From Streptomyces sp. NBC_00510 (GTDB taxonomy: Bacteria; Actinomycetota; Actinomycetes; Streptomycetales; Streptomycetaceae), in contig CP107851.1 of assembly GCA_036013505.1 (NCBI GenBank), positions 1,488,001 through 1,552,000 on the forward strand: a stretch of 64,000 bases of DNA, read 5' to 3'. A program made the position numbers and the translations under genes. This document shows, piece by piece, positions 1 to 7,900 of this stretch; the stretch's first letter is position 1; each line of letters starts with the position of its first letter. The notes under the pieces were generated by a model. The model was not told where the DNA came from. It worked only from the letters and a program-made list of their open reading frames with translations, and searched no databases.

Positions 1-3
1 ATT

Positions 4-33
4 GCCGCGGACGCTCACCGGAACGTCCGCGGC
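4..33. repeat. 10-bp inverted repeat at the window edge
   Basis: Two perfect arms, GCCGCGGACG and CGTCCGCGGC, are separated by 10 bases. It lies about 115 bases before the XRE regulator start. It could be the terminator of a gene left of the window or an operator. The sequence does not decide between them. Confidence 0.45.
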
Positions 34-149
34 CCCGCGGCCGCCACCGGGGGGGGCCGGTGGTGCGGAGTTACCCTGCGGTGTGGGTGCCCCGCGACCC
101 GAGCGGCCCGGAACCCCCGGAACGCACAGACGAAAGGACGGGAGGGCAC

Positions 150-971
150 ATGACGGACCGAGCCGGGCTGGCGGCGTTTCTCCGGGCACGCCGTGAGGCA
201 CTGCAACCCGAGGACATAGGGCTGCCGCGCGGGCGGCGCAGGCGCACCGGCGGGCTGCGCCGCGAGGAGGTGGCGGCCCTGTGCGACATGTCGGTCGACT
301 ACTACAGCCGGCTTGAGCAGCCGCGCGGCCCCCACCCCTCGGAGCAGATGCTCGCCGCGATCGCCCGCGGGCTGCACCTGTCGCTCGAGGAGCGCGACCA
401 CCTGTTCCGGCTCGCCGGTCACGCCCTGCCGCGAAGGGTGCGCCGCGGCGACCACCTCAACCCGGGCATGATGCGCATCCTGGACCGCTTGGAGGACACT
501 CCGGCCCAGGTGATGAACCACCTGGGCGAGACGTTGAAGCAGACCCGCCTGGCCGTCGCGCTGCTCGGCGACGAGACGGCCTACACCGGGTGGTCCCGCA
601 GCGCGCACTACCGCTGGTTCACCGATCCGTCCTCCCGCCTGGTGCCCGAGAGTGACGTCCCCGAGCAGAGCCGGCTGATGGCGGCGGACCTGTACGGCGC
701 GTACACGCGCGACGGCGGCGACTCTCCGGCCGGCGAACTCGTCGACGCGCTCCACCAGGCCAGCCCGGAGTTCGCCGCGCTGTGGCGAGGGCATCCCGTG
801 CTGGGCCCCTCCTGCGCAGCGAAACGCTTCCAGCACCCGCAGGTCGGACTACTGGAACTGCACTGCCAGACGCTCGTCGACCCCGACCAGTCGCAAAGGC
901 TCCTGGTCTATACCGCGGTGCCAGGCACGGAGAGCCACACCAATCTCCAGCTCCTCTCCGTGCTCGGCTAG
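150..971 (+). CDS. XRE-family HTH regulator with MmyB-like ligand-binding domain
   Basis: A 273-residue DNA-binding protein. Residues about 5-70 form the XRE helix-turn-helix, with the family-typical stretch GLRREEVAALCDMSVDYYSR. Residues about 95-265 match the MmyB-type ligand-binding domain, seen in features such as TPAQVMNHLGETLKQ and the WSRSAHYRWF segment. I chose the ATG at 150, preceded by GGGAGGG at 139-145, over an in-frame GTG further upstream because the protein then begins directly with the HTH. Such regulators usually control an adjacent oxidoreductase. Here the downstream neighbour is a broken LysR gene, so the target is unknown. The length is normal for the family. Confidence 0.88.
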   Translation: MTDRAGLAAFLRARREALQPEDIGLPRGRRRRTGGLRREEVAALCDMSVDYYSRLEQPRGPHPSEQMLAAIARGLHLSLEERDHLFRLAGHALPRRVRRGDHLNPGMMRILDRLEDTPAQVMNHLGETLKQTRLAVALLGDETAYTGWSRSAHYRWFTDPSSRLVPESDVPEQSRLMAADLYGAYTRDGGDSPAGELVDALHQASPEFAALWRGHPVLGPSCAAKRFQHPQVGLLELHCQTLVDPDQSQRLLVYTAVPGTESHTNLQLLSVLG

Positions 972-1051
972 CGCCCGCCCGGCCAGGCGATCCGGGGGCG
1001 TCAACCCTCCCGGCGCCCGTCACGACTCCGCCGACGAGGAAGAAGGCCAGC

Positions 1052-1541
1052 CCGGGCTACCACACGGCGGCCGTGACGGCGATCAGGCCCGGCCTGACCC
1101 TGCGGCCGCTCGCCAGTTCACCGCTCGTCGTGCTCCTGCCCGCCAGCCACCCCCTCGCCTCGCAGGCGGAGGCGGACCTGCGGGATCTCGCCGGTGCCCT
1201 CTTCATCGACTCGCCCGTCGGATACGGCAATCGCACCGTCGTCGACGAGCGCCGGGCAGCTGGGCGACGTGATGAAGGAGTCGGCGCAGATCGCGCTCTC
1301 CTTCCTGCGCTCGCACCGCGCCGAACGGATGTCAACGCTCCCGCCTATATTCCAGGGCCTCGGCGTGGCCGTGGTCCCCGATTTCGCCGCGCTGACCGAC
1401 TACCCCATGCTGCGGGTACTGAGGATCGCCGGCCCTCCACTGCCCTGGGAACTGAGCCTGGCCACCGCGTCGCACGGCAGACCCAGCCCCGCCCTGCGGG
1501 CCCTGCTGCCGTTGCTCGACCGGTACATCAGCGGTCCTTGA
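1052..1541 (+). pseudogene. LysR-type regulator remnant, 5'-truncated and frameshifted
   Basis: The translation carries the effector-binding domain of a LysR-type regulator in two frames. The first frame (about 1060-1250) reads PGLTLRPLASSPLVVLLPAS and runs to a PVGYGNRTVVDE segment. After a shift at about 1245-1265 the next frame continues with AGQLGDVMKESAQIALSFLR and ends at LLPLLDRYISGP. The N-terminal HTH is absent: upstream sequence belongs to the XRE gene and a short spacer. It is therefore a decayed gene lacking its DNA-binding half. A sequencing error could explain the frameshift but not the missing 5' half. Confidence 0.75.
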
Positions 1542-1758
1542 GGGCGCTGACCGATCACTGCCGCGGCAAACGCCGGCAGCGCCGTCTCGCGCAAGACCTG
1601 CACGGGCTCGGCTGACGCGGCGCTCACCGCGTAAGGATCGCGCCCCTGACGATGCCGCTCCCGCGTCGAGCCTGCCGCGGGCATTGCGCGTCGAGGGCCG
1701 CTGCCCCGGGCACTGCGCGATCTCTTGACGACCTCACAAGGGCGCCACTACTTTCCGA

Positions 1759-1768
1759 TTATCGATAG
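1759..1768. promoter_or_regulatory. Candidate GntR operator, site A (TTATCGATAG)
   Basis: TTATCGATAG lies 8 bases before the beta-helix gene start. The same core occurs before the sugar-binding-protein gene (CTATCGATAG) and before gntR (TCATCGATAG). An AT-rich palindrome recurring only at these promoters, beside a GntR gene, suggests an operator. At this place a bound repressor would cover the ribosome-binding region. The assignment to this GntR is inferred. Confidence 0.55.
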
Positions 1769-1776
1769 GCGATTGG

Positions 1777-4503
1777 ATGGGAATGATCTTCAAGCGCAGC
1801 GCGCTCGCCTTGATGACGGCGACGGCAGCCATAGCACTCACCGTCACACTCCCGGCGCCCGCCCAGGCGGCCGGATCCACCCACTACGTGAGTCCCGCCG
1901 GTTGGGACACCAATCCGGGCACCTCGGGCTCTCCCTTCCGGACCGTGCAGAAGTGCGCGGCGACCGCGGTCGCCGGCGACACCTGCGTGATCGCGTCGGG
2001 GACCTACCGAGAAACCGTCACCCCGGCCCACAGCGGAACCCCTTCGGCCAGGATCACCTTCCGCGCCGCCGATGGCGCGAACGTCGTCATCGACGGCAGT
2101 GACCCGGTGACGAACTGGTCGGCGGTCTCCGCGTCGGACCTCTCCGCACTGCAGGCGGCCGATCCCTTCCTGACGGGAACGGAGTTCTCGTCCGCCGCCG
2201 CCTCCGGAAGAATCTTCCGGGCGAGTGTCGTGCTGAACGCCTCCCTCCCCGGGAACCAGGTGTTCGTCGACGGAGGCATGCTCGGCGAGGCCCAGTGGCC
2301 GTACCCGGGCAACAACCCGACCCGGCCCGTTCACTACTCGGCGGACGCCGGCACCACAACGACGCTGTACGACTCGGAACTCACCCAGCCCGCGGGCTTC
2401 TGGACCGGCGCGAGACTCACCTCGCACAACTGGTTCGTCAGTGAGACCGGCACGGTGACCGCTTCCGGCCCCGGCTCCGTGACGGCGGCCGGACTGCCGT
2501 CGTGCGTCGGGCTCGGCCCCAACCAGCAGAACTTGTACTCCCTCTCGGGCAAACTCGAGGCCCTCAGCCACCCTGGTCAGTGGTTCTACGACGCGACCGC
2601 CCACCAGCTGTATCTGTGGACCGCCGACGGCGGCAACCCCGGCTCGCACGCCGTCGAGGCCAAACAGCGCAACGTGGCCATCAACTTGTCCGGGCGCTCC
2701 TACATCTCGGTCGTGGGCCTCGGAATCCGCGCCGCGACCGCGCAGACCTCGGCCACCTCCACCGGGAACGTGTTCGACGGGATACGGGCCGACTACGTCT
2801 CCCACTCCATGGACCTCGACGTCGACCCGAACAAGGTCACCCCAACCGACGCCTGCGATGTCCTGACTGCCGGCGAGACCACCACTGGCATCCTGCTGCG
2901 TGGCACTTCCAACACGCTCCGCAACAGCACCGTCGACCACAGCTCCGGCAACGGTGTCCTGATCGCCGGATCCGGCAACGTCGTGACCAACAACCGCATC
3001 ACGAACGTCGATTACCGCGGCAGCTACGCCGCCGGGATCAACATCCTCGGCACAGATCAGACCGTCACGCACAACACCGTGGCCAACAGCGGACGCAGCG
3101 ACATCAACATCGACAACAAGGTCGCTGGCACCATCGCCTCAGGTCACGACATCAGCTACAACGACCTGTCCGACTACGGCAATCTCGTCGTCGACGTCGG
3201 AGCGATCTACATCTGCTGCAACGTCAACCTCGCAGGCACCACGATCCACCACAACCTGCTCCATGACGCCGCGCCGCTCGCAGCCAGCGCCCCGGCACCC
3301 GGCGTGTACCTGGACCTGTCCACCTACAACGCGACCGTCCACAATAACGTCGCGTGGAACGGCACCACCTACGGTGTCGTGCTGATCAACCCGAACGGCG
3401 GAAGCACTTCGGGCAACAAGATCTACAACAACACCAGCGGAACCGACCCGAAATCCGTCAGCCTGTTCGGCGGCACCTACACGACAACGGAAGTGGCCAA
3501 CAACATCGGCGACGCCGACACCGCGGCAGGTGTCACCTCGTCCAGCAACCTCGCACACACCACCAATCCGTTGTTCACCAACCCCACAGCGCTCGACTTC
3601 AGTCTCACCTCGGCCTCGCCCGCACGCGGTGCCGCGGTGGTGCGACCGCCGGCCACGGACGGGTACACCGATCCCGCACCGAGCATCGGCGCCTACCAGT
3701 ACGGCGTGCCCACGTGGCAAGGCGGGACCCGCATGGCGCGGGCGATCGTCCAGGGCGAGTCGTACACCAGCAGCAGTGGCGTCTCCACGCACAGCGCGGG
3801 CACCGGCACCGTGATGGGCAGTTTCGACGGCGGCGACTGGGCACAGTACGGCGGCGTCGACTTCGGCAGCGGCCGTAACCTGTTCTCGGCGAGCATCGGC
3901 AGTGAACTGCCCTACTCAGGCGGCCGGTTCGAGATCCGGATCGACTCACTGACCGGACCCGTCATCGGAACCGTCACCGTCGAGAACACCGGCGGCTTCG
4001 ACACCTTCCTGACCAAGACGGTCCCCATCACCCTCACCAGTGGCACGCACGACGTGTACCTCAAGGCCCTCGGGACCGGGCCCGGGGTCGCCAACATCGA
4101 CCACTTCTCGGTGGAACGGATCGCCTCGCAGGTGGAGGCGGAGTCAGCCAACGCCTCGTCGGGCACCACGGTCGCCACCGGGGGGACCGGCAAGGTCGCG
4201 GGATCCTTCGACGGCGGTGACTCCCTCACCTTCCGCTCGGTCGACTTCGGCACCGGCCGGACCGTCTTCGCGGCAAACCTTGCCGTCGACCCGGCCTACG
4301 CCGGGCAGTCCTTCGCCGTCCGGCTCGGCAGCTGCTCCGGCACGACCGTCGGAACGATGACGGTCGCGTCCACCGGCGGCTGGTCGGCGTACAGAACCCA
4401 GTCCACCCCGATCGCCCCCACCAGCGGAGTCCACGACGTGGTCCTCGTCGCTCTCGGCAACAGGGCAGGAGTGGCGAACGTGGACTGGTTCTCCTTCGAG
4501 TGA
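1777..4503 (+). CDS. Secreted parallel beta-helix protein with two C-terminal carbohydrate-binding modules
   Basis: A 908-residue exported protein, probably acting on a polysaccharide outside the cell. Residues 1-32 are a signal peptide (positive start, hydrophobic core, AQA end). Residues about 36-640 are a right-handed beta-helix, opening with the DUF1565/pectate-lyase-like pattern YVSPAGWDTNPGTSGSPFRT and continuing with many short Asn-rich turns (HNTV, NNRI, HNLLH). Residues about 650-780 and 784-908 are two related CBM6/CBM35-like modules, each with a GSFDGGD turn and a late GVAN(I/V)D motif. The catalytic family is not certain: lyase or hydrolase. An ATG at 1783 is an alternative start. 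The TATCGATA site before it and the nearby sugar operon suggest co-regulation. Confidence 0.82.
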   Translation: MGMIFKRSALALMTATAAIALTVTLPAPAQAAGSTHYVSPAGWDTNPGTSGSPFRTVQKCAATAVAGDTCVIASGTYRETVTPAHSGTPSARITFRAADGANVVIDGSDPVTNWSAVSASDLSALQAADPFLTGTEFSSAAASGRIFRASVVLNASLPGNQVFVDGGMLGEAQWPYPGNNPTRPVHYSADAGTTTTLYDSELTQPAGFWTGARLTSHNWFVSETGTVTASGPGSVTAAGLPSCVGLGPNQQNLYSLSGKLEALSHPGQWFYDATAHQLYLWTADGGNPGSHAVEAKQRNVAINLSGRSYISVVGLGIRAATAQTSATSTGNVFDGIRADYVSHSMDLDVDPNKVTPTDACDVLTAGETTTGILLRGTSNTLRNSTVDHSSGNGVLIAGSGNVVTNNRITNVDYRGSYAAGINILGTDQTVTHNTVANSGRSDINIDNKVAGTIASGHDISYNDLSDYGNLVVDVGAIYICCNVNLAGTTIHHNLLHDAAPLAASAPAPGVYLDLSTYNATVHNNVAWNGTTYGVVLINPNGGSTSGNKIYNNTSGTDPKSVSLFGGTYTTTEVANNIGDADTAAGVTSSSNLAHTTNPLFTNPTALDFSLTSASPARGAAVVRPPATDGYTDPAPSIGAYQYGVPTWQGGTRMARAIVQGESYTSSSGVSTHSAGTGTVMGSFDGGDWAQYGGVDFGSGRNLFSASIGSELPYSGGRFEIRIDSLTGPVIGTVTVENTGGFDTFLTKTVPITLTSGTHDVYLKALGTGPGVANIDHFSVERIASQVEAESANASSGTTVATGGTGKVAGSFDGGDSLTFRSVDFGTGRTVFAANLAVDPAYAGQSFAVRLGSCSGTTVGTMTVASTGGWSAYRTQSTPIAPTSGVHDVVLVALGNRAGVANVDWFSFE

Positions 4504-4516
4504 CCCCGATCCCCGT

Positions 4517-4542
4517 GAGCCCGGCCCCGAGGGGCCGGGCTC
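4517..4542 (+). terminator. Hairpin terminator after the beta-helix gene
   Basis: GAGCCCGGCCCC is followed by its reverse complement GGGGCCGGGCTC with almost no loop, giving an 11-bp stem and a 4-base loop. It begins 14 bases after the stop codon. It has no U-tract, as is usual in Streptomyces. Confidence 0.7.
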
Positions 4543-4591
4543 GCAGGCAGGGGCTGGCCTCGGCCCCGTACGCGCTGATCGGTGGCCCGGG

Positions 4592-5245
4592 TCAGATATC
4601 CGAGAACAGCAGGACACTCCAGGGCGCGATCGCCTCCTGGAACGCGAAACGGCCCGTGCCGTCGGCGTACCGGACCGTGTGGCCGGTCGCGCACGCGGCC
4701 TCGCGGAGCGCCTGGGCCTGCTTTCTGGTGACGGATTCCGCGGCGCGCCCATGGCCTTCCACACGGCGGAGGGCGTTGCCGTGGTCCTGCTCCAGTGCGC
4801 TGATGGCGACGGCCGCGCCGGGAGGCAGTCCGCTCAGATCGATGCTCAGGAGCCGGGGCACTCCGGTGGCCGGCGTCCGTTCCGCGACCTCGCGGCTTCC
4901 GAACGACCCCGGCGGCGCCTGGCTCACCTCTGGCGGGCAGTGGTAGACGAGCGCGGACAGCCGGCCATCGGAGCTGTCCCGGGTGACGACAGCGCCCCCG
5001 GTCTGGGCGAGCAGTTCACCGCCCAGCCGGTTCATCAGCATCCCGGTGGACGAACATGTCGTCGTCCAGCAGGCGGTGGAGCGGGCGTGACGGAAGCCGG
5101 CGGCGTCGGCCCCGGTGCGCAGATGCTCCTGCCAGGTTGCCCGCAGCCCCTCGGCAGCGCGGCCCGCGCCGATGCAGGTGTTCCAGAAGTGGGTGAAGGG
5201 GCGTCCCGGGACCTGCCGGTCCGCGATGTTCAGGGGTGTCGTCAC
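4592..5245 (-). pseudogene. GH39-like beta-xylosidase remnant with internal deletion and frameshift
   Basis: The start is a GTG at 5245. The N-terminus resembles GH39 enzymes: GRPFTHFWNTCIGAGRA and LRATWQEHLR. The expected HRLLDDDMFVH segment appears only in a neighbouring frame (about 5050-5080). The reading frame then jumps to a typical GH39 C-terminal end (MNRLGGELL, then LSALVYHCPPEV). About 280 residues of the catalytic barrel, including the acid/base and nucleophile regions, are missing. The remaining about 217 codons cannot encode an active hydrolase. It presumably once belonged to the neighbouring sugar locus. Confidence 0.7.
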
Positions 5246-5313
5246 GGTCCCGCTGGTCCGTCCTCTGTATAAGCAAGGAAGTCGCCGGGCCGGCGCTGGG
5301 GGCCGCCGACGGG

Positions 5314-6150
5314 TCACAGCCCGTAGGCGGTGAGGGCCGTCCGGTGCCAGAAGTCGTCGCGCTCGGCATCCGTCAGATCGCCGAGGTGCTCGCTGAGCGT
5401 TCGCACGCTCGCGCCGAGGGCGCGGCCGGCCGTCGAGACCGGCCAGTCGGATCCGTACATCAGCCTGCGGGATCCGAAGAACTCGAAGGCGATCCGGAGC
5501 AGGCGCCGCAGGGGTTCTCCAGGGCTGTCTTCCATCCGCAGCCCGGAGACCTTGACGGTCAGGTTCGGCAGTTCCGCCAGGACGCCCATGGCGGCGCGAT
5601 GGGCGGCCGCCGACCGCCCCGGGGGACACACCTGTGGCAGATGGTCGAGTACGAAGCGGTTGGCGGGATACGCCGCGACCAGGTGAACGACGGCGCCCAG
5701 CCGTCCGGGGTCCGGAACAAGCAGGTCCACGGTGAGGCCTCGCTCGGCGAGCAGCGCCATCGCCGCCGGATCCGGTCCCGGACCCGCGGCGTCGAGCATG
5801 CGTGCGTCGCGAACGCCCACCACCGGGGCGGTGGCGGTCGCTCTGTCAGGAGTCCGGTCCCCGAAAATCGCGACGTGACGACTGATTCGTGGGCTGCTTA
5901 GGTCGACGGCCGCCACCACGCCCAGGGTCGGTATGCCGGCGGAGGTCTCCGCCCGACGGAGCCAGGCGAGTTCGGCCGCCGATTCCTCCGCCTGGACGCA
6001 GACCGCCCCGGCCAGCGGCAGGCCCTGTGCCGCGGCACCGTGGTCGGGGCGGTCGAAGGTGCGGCGCAGTGGAGCGGCGCCCGGGTCGTCGAGCCATGCG
6101 TGGCGGTTCAGGGCGAGGTTCCACTGGTGGCAGTGGGCGTCGATGATCAC
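5314..6150 (-). CDS. Amidohydrolase-2 family protein, L-fuconolactonase-like
   Basis: A 278-residue TIM-barrel metal hydrolase of the amidohydrolase-2 group, which includes sugar-lactone hydrolases. It starts with the metal-binding IIDAHCHQW near residue 2 and has a typical FVLDHLPQ strand, a VKVSGL strand and a late YGSDWPV motif. The GTG start overlaps the stop of the upstream aldo/keto reductase gene by four bases (GTGA), so the two are translationally coupled. Lactone hydrolysis after sugar oxidation by that reductase is a reasonable inference. The exact lactone is not shown by sequence. It is the last gene of the minus-strand sugar operon. Confidence 0.8.
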   Translation of the reverse strand: MIIDAHCHQWNLALNRHAWLDDPGAAPLRRTFDRPDHGAAAQGLPLAGAVCVQAEESAAELAWLRRAETSAGIPTLGVVAAVDLSSPRISRHVAIFGDRTPDRATATAPVVGVRDARMLDAAGPGPDPAAMALLAERGLTVDLLVPDPGRLGAVVHLVAAYPANRFVLDHLPQVCPPGRSAAAHRAAMGVLAELPNLTVKVSGLRMEDSPGEPLRRLLRIAFEFFGSRRLMYGSDWPVSTAGRALGASVRTLSEHLGDLTDAERDDFWHRTALTAYGL

Positions 6151-7067
6151 GGCAGCGGCGCCAGCGGGTCGAGCAGCCCGGCCGCCCTCAGGTCCTCCCA
6201 CAACCGGCCGGGCAGCGGAAGCCGGACCAGGTCCAGATTCTCGACGACCTCCGCGGGCGTCGCGGCACCTACCAGGACGGTCGTCACCGCGGGATGGCCC
6301 AGGGGGAACTGCAGGGCGGCCGCCCTGAGCGGCACGGCGTGACTCGTGCAGACCTCCTTGATCCTCAGGGCGCGCGCGAGCACGTCGTCGGGCACGGGTC
6401 GGTAGTTGTACGGAGCGCCGGGCCGGGGGTCGGCGAGCAACCCGGAGTTGTACACCCCACCGGCAATGACGTCGACCCCGCGCCGGACGCACAGAGGCAG
6501 CAGATCCTCCAGTGCGGGCTGTTCCAGCAGGGTGTAGCGACCGGCGATCAGGACGCAGTCCAGATCCGCCCGCCGCACCAGTTCGGACAGCAATCCGTTG
6601 CTGTTCATGCCCGCGCCGACAGCCTGGATCACGCCCTCGTCCCGCAGCCTGATCAGGGCCGGCACGGCCTGCGTGACGGCCTCGTCCATGTGGTCGTCCG
6701 GGTCATGCACATGGACGATGTCGAGCCGGTCGACCCCGAGCCGCCGCATACTGCATTCCAGGCTCCGCCTGATGTCATCACCACCGAACGCCGGCCGGGG
6801 GGGTCGTCCTTCGCCGATCAACCACCCCACCTTGGTCGACAGCCGGAACGTCCGACGCCCAGTGGCAGCAAGTGCCTCGCCGACCCGCCGCTCGGACAGC
6901 CCGTCACCGTACTTGGGCGCCGTGTCCAGCAGCCCGGCCCCCGCCTCGATACCCGCGACCACCGTCGCGACAGCCGTGCCAGGATCGACCGGCCCGTACA
7001 GGTCGCCAATGGGGGCGCAGCCCAGCCCGAACGCGTTCCGCGGCGGGGCCGGCGTGTCACCGGTCAT
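6147..7067 (-). CDS. Aldo/keto reductase, aldose 1-dehydrogenase type (L-fucose dehydrogenase-like)
   Basis: A 306-residue NAD(P)-dependent oxidoreductase. The catalytic tetrad is visible: Asp and Tyr in LLDTAPKYGDG, Lys in LSTKVGW, and His in IVHVHDPDDH. The central segment YTLLEQPALEDLLPLCVRRG followed by a GGVYNSGLL motif is characteristic of bacterial D-threo-aldose/L-fucose 1-dehydrogenases. The ATG overlaps the stop of the upstream RraA-like gene (ATGA), and its own stop overlaps the lactonase start. The product would be an aldonolactone, the substrate of the next enzyme. The true aldose is unknown. Confidence 0.83.
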   Translation of the reverse strand: MTGDTPAPPRNAFGLGCAPIGDLYGPVDPGTAVATVVAGIEAGAGLLDTAPKYGDGLSERRVGEALAATGRRTFRLSTKVGWLIGEGRPPRPAFGGDDIRRSLECSMRRLGVDRLDIVHVHDPDDHMDEAVTQAVPALIRLRDEGVIQAVGAGMNSNGLLSELVRRADLDCVLIAGRYTLLEQPALEDLLPLCVRRGVDVIAGGVYNSGLLADPRPGAPYNYRPVPDDVLARALRIKEVCTSHAVPLRAAALQFPLGHPAVTTVLVGAATPAEVVENLDLVRLPLPGRLWEDLRAAGLLDPLAPLP

Positions 7068-7900
7068 GAGGGCCGGGCCGCCCGCCACTGCTCGTACTCG
7101 GCACGGCTGTCCGGGCTGAGAGGGTAGTAGTCGGACAGGCGCGCGCCGGCGTCGATCCGCATACGGCTGAAGACCTCCCACTCCTCGTGGTCCGAGGCGC
7201 TCCGCACGACCTGCTCGGACTTGGCGCGGGGGACGACCACCGCGCCGTCGTCGTCCGCCACGACCATGTCGCCGGGCAGACACAGCACGCCGCCGGTCGC
7301 GACGGGGACGTCGTAAGCCCATGGGAACAGTTCGGACTGGGAGGCGTAGTGCGGCGTGGTTCCCGTGCACCAGATGGGAACACCGAGGCGGCGCACTCGC
7401 TCGGAGTCGCGGATGCGGCCGTCGACGACGATTCCGGCGCCGCCCTTCTTCTTGAAGTAACGCACGAGCATGTCACCGAAGCAGCCGGTGAAGGCGCTGC
7501 CGTAGGCCTGGACGACGAGGACGTCGCCGGGGCGGACGGCCTCCAGTACCGCCCACAGCGCCGTGTTGCGTTCGACGTACTCCTGGCCGAGTCCGCTGGC
7601 CACGTCTTCGCGCTGGGGCATGAACTGCAGGGTGAGCGCGGGGCCGGTGATCTTCGTCCCGGGCTCCATCGACATGGGTCCCTCTACGAAGGTGCGCCGG
7701 ATGCCGAGTTCGTGGAGTTTGGCACAGGCCGTGGCGGAACTCACGCGGCTCAGCCCGTCGACGAGAGTGCGGTCGGGGCGGGTCCAGGGCTCCCCGCGGA
7801 CGGGCAGCGGCCACACCGTGGGCGGCTCCTCGGTGGCGGTCCTGTGTTGTGCGGTGTCGGATGCGGTGTCGAGGGGGACTGCGGCGGACCGGTGGGTCAC
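7064..7900 (-). CDS. RraA-like protein (aldolase/decarboxylase superfamily)
   Basis: A 278-residue protein of the RraA/4-hydroxy-4-methyl-2-oxoglutarate aldolase fold. Visible landmarks are VSSATACAKLHELG, the PGDVLVVQAYGS strand, a GDMLVRYFKKKGGAGIVVDG segment holding the phosphate or oxoacid pocket, the metal-site sequence DGRIRDSERVRRLGVPIW, and a DDDGAVVVPR motif. It is longer than classical RraA (about 160 residues) because of about 55 extra N-terminal residues. In sugar operons this fold is a candidate for a retro-aldol or decarboxylation step on a 2-oxo acid. It starts at a GTG overlapping the previous stop (GTGA). Its name as a menaquinone methyltransferase in older annotation is unfounded. 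Confidence 0.78.
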   Translation of the reverse strand: MTHRSAAVPLDTASDTAQHRTATEEPPTVWPLPVRGEPWTRPDRTLVDGLSRVSSATACAKLHELGIRRTFVEGPMSMEPGTKITGPALTLQFMPQREDVASGLGQEYVERNTALWAVLEAVRPGDVLVVQAYGSAFTGCFGDMLVRYFKKKGGAGIVVDGRIRDSERVRRLGVPIWCTGTTPHYASQSELFPWAYDVPVATGGVLCLPGDMVVADDDGAVVVPRAKSEQVVRSASDHEEWEVFSRMRIDAGARLSDYYPLSPDSRAEYEQWRAARPS

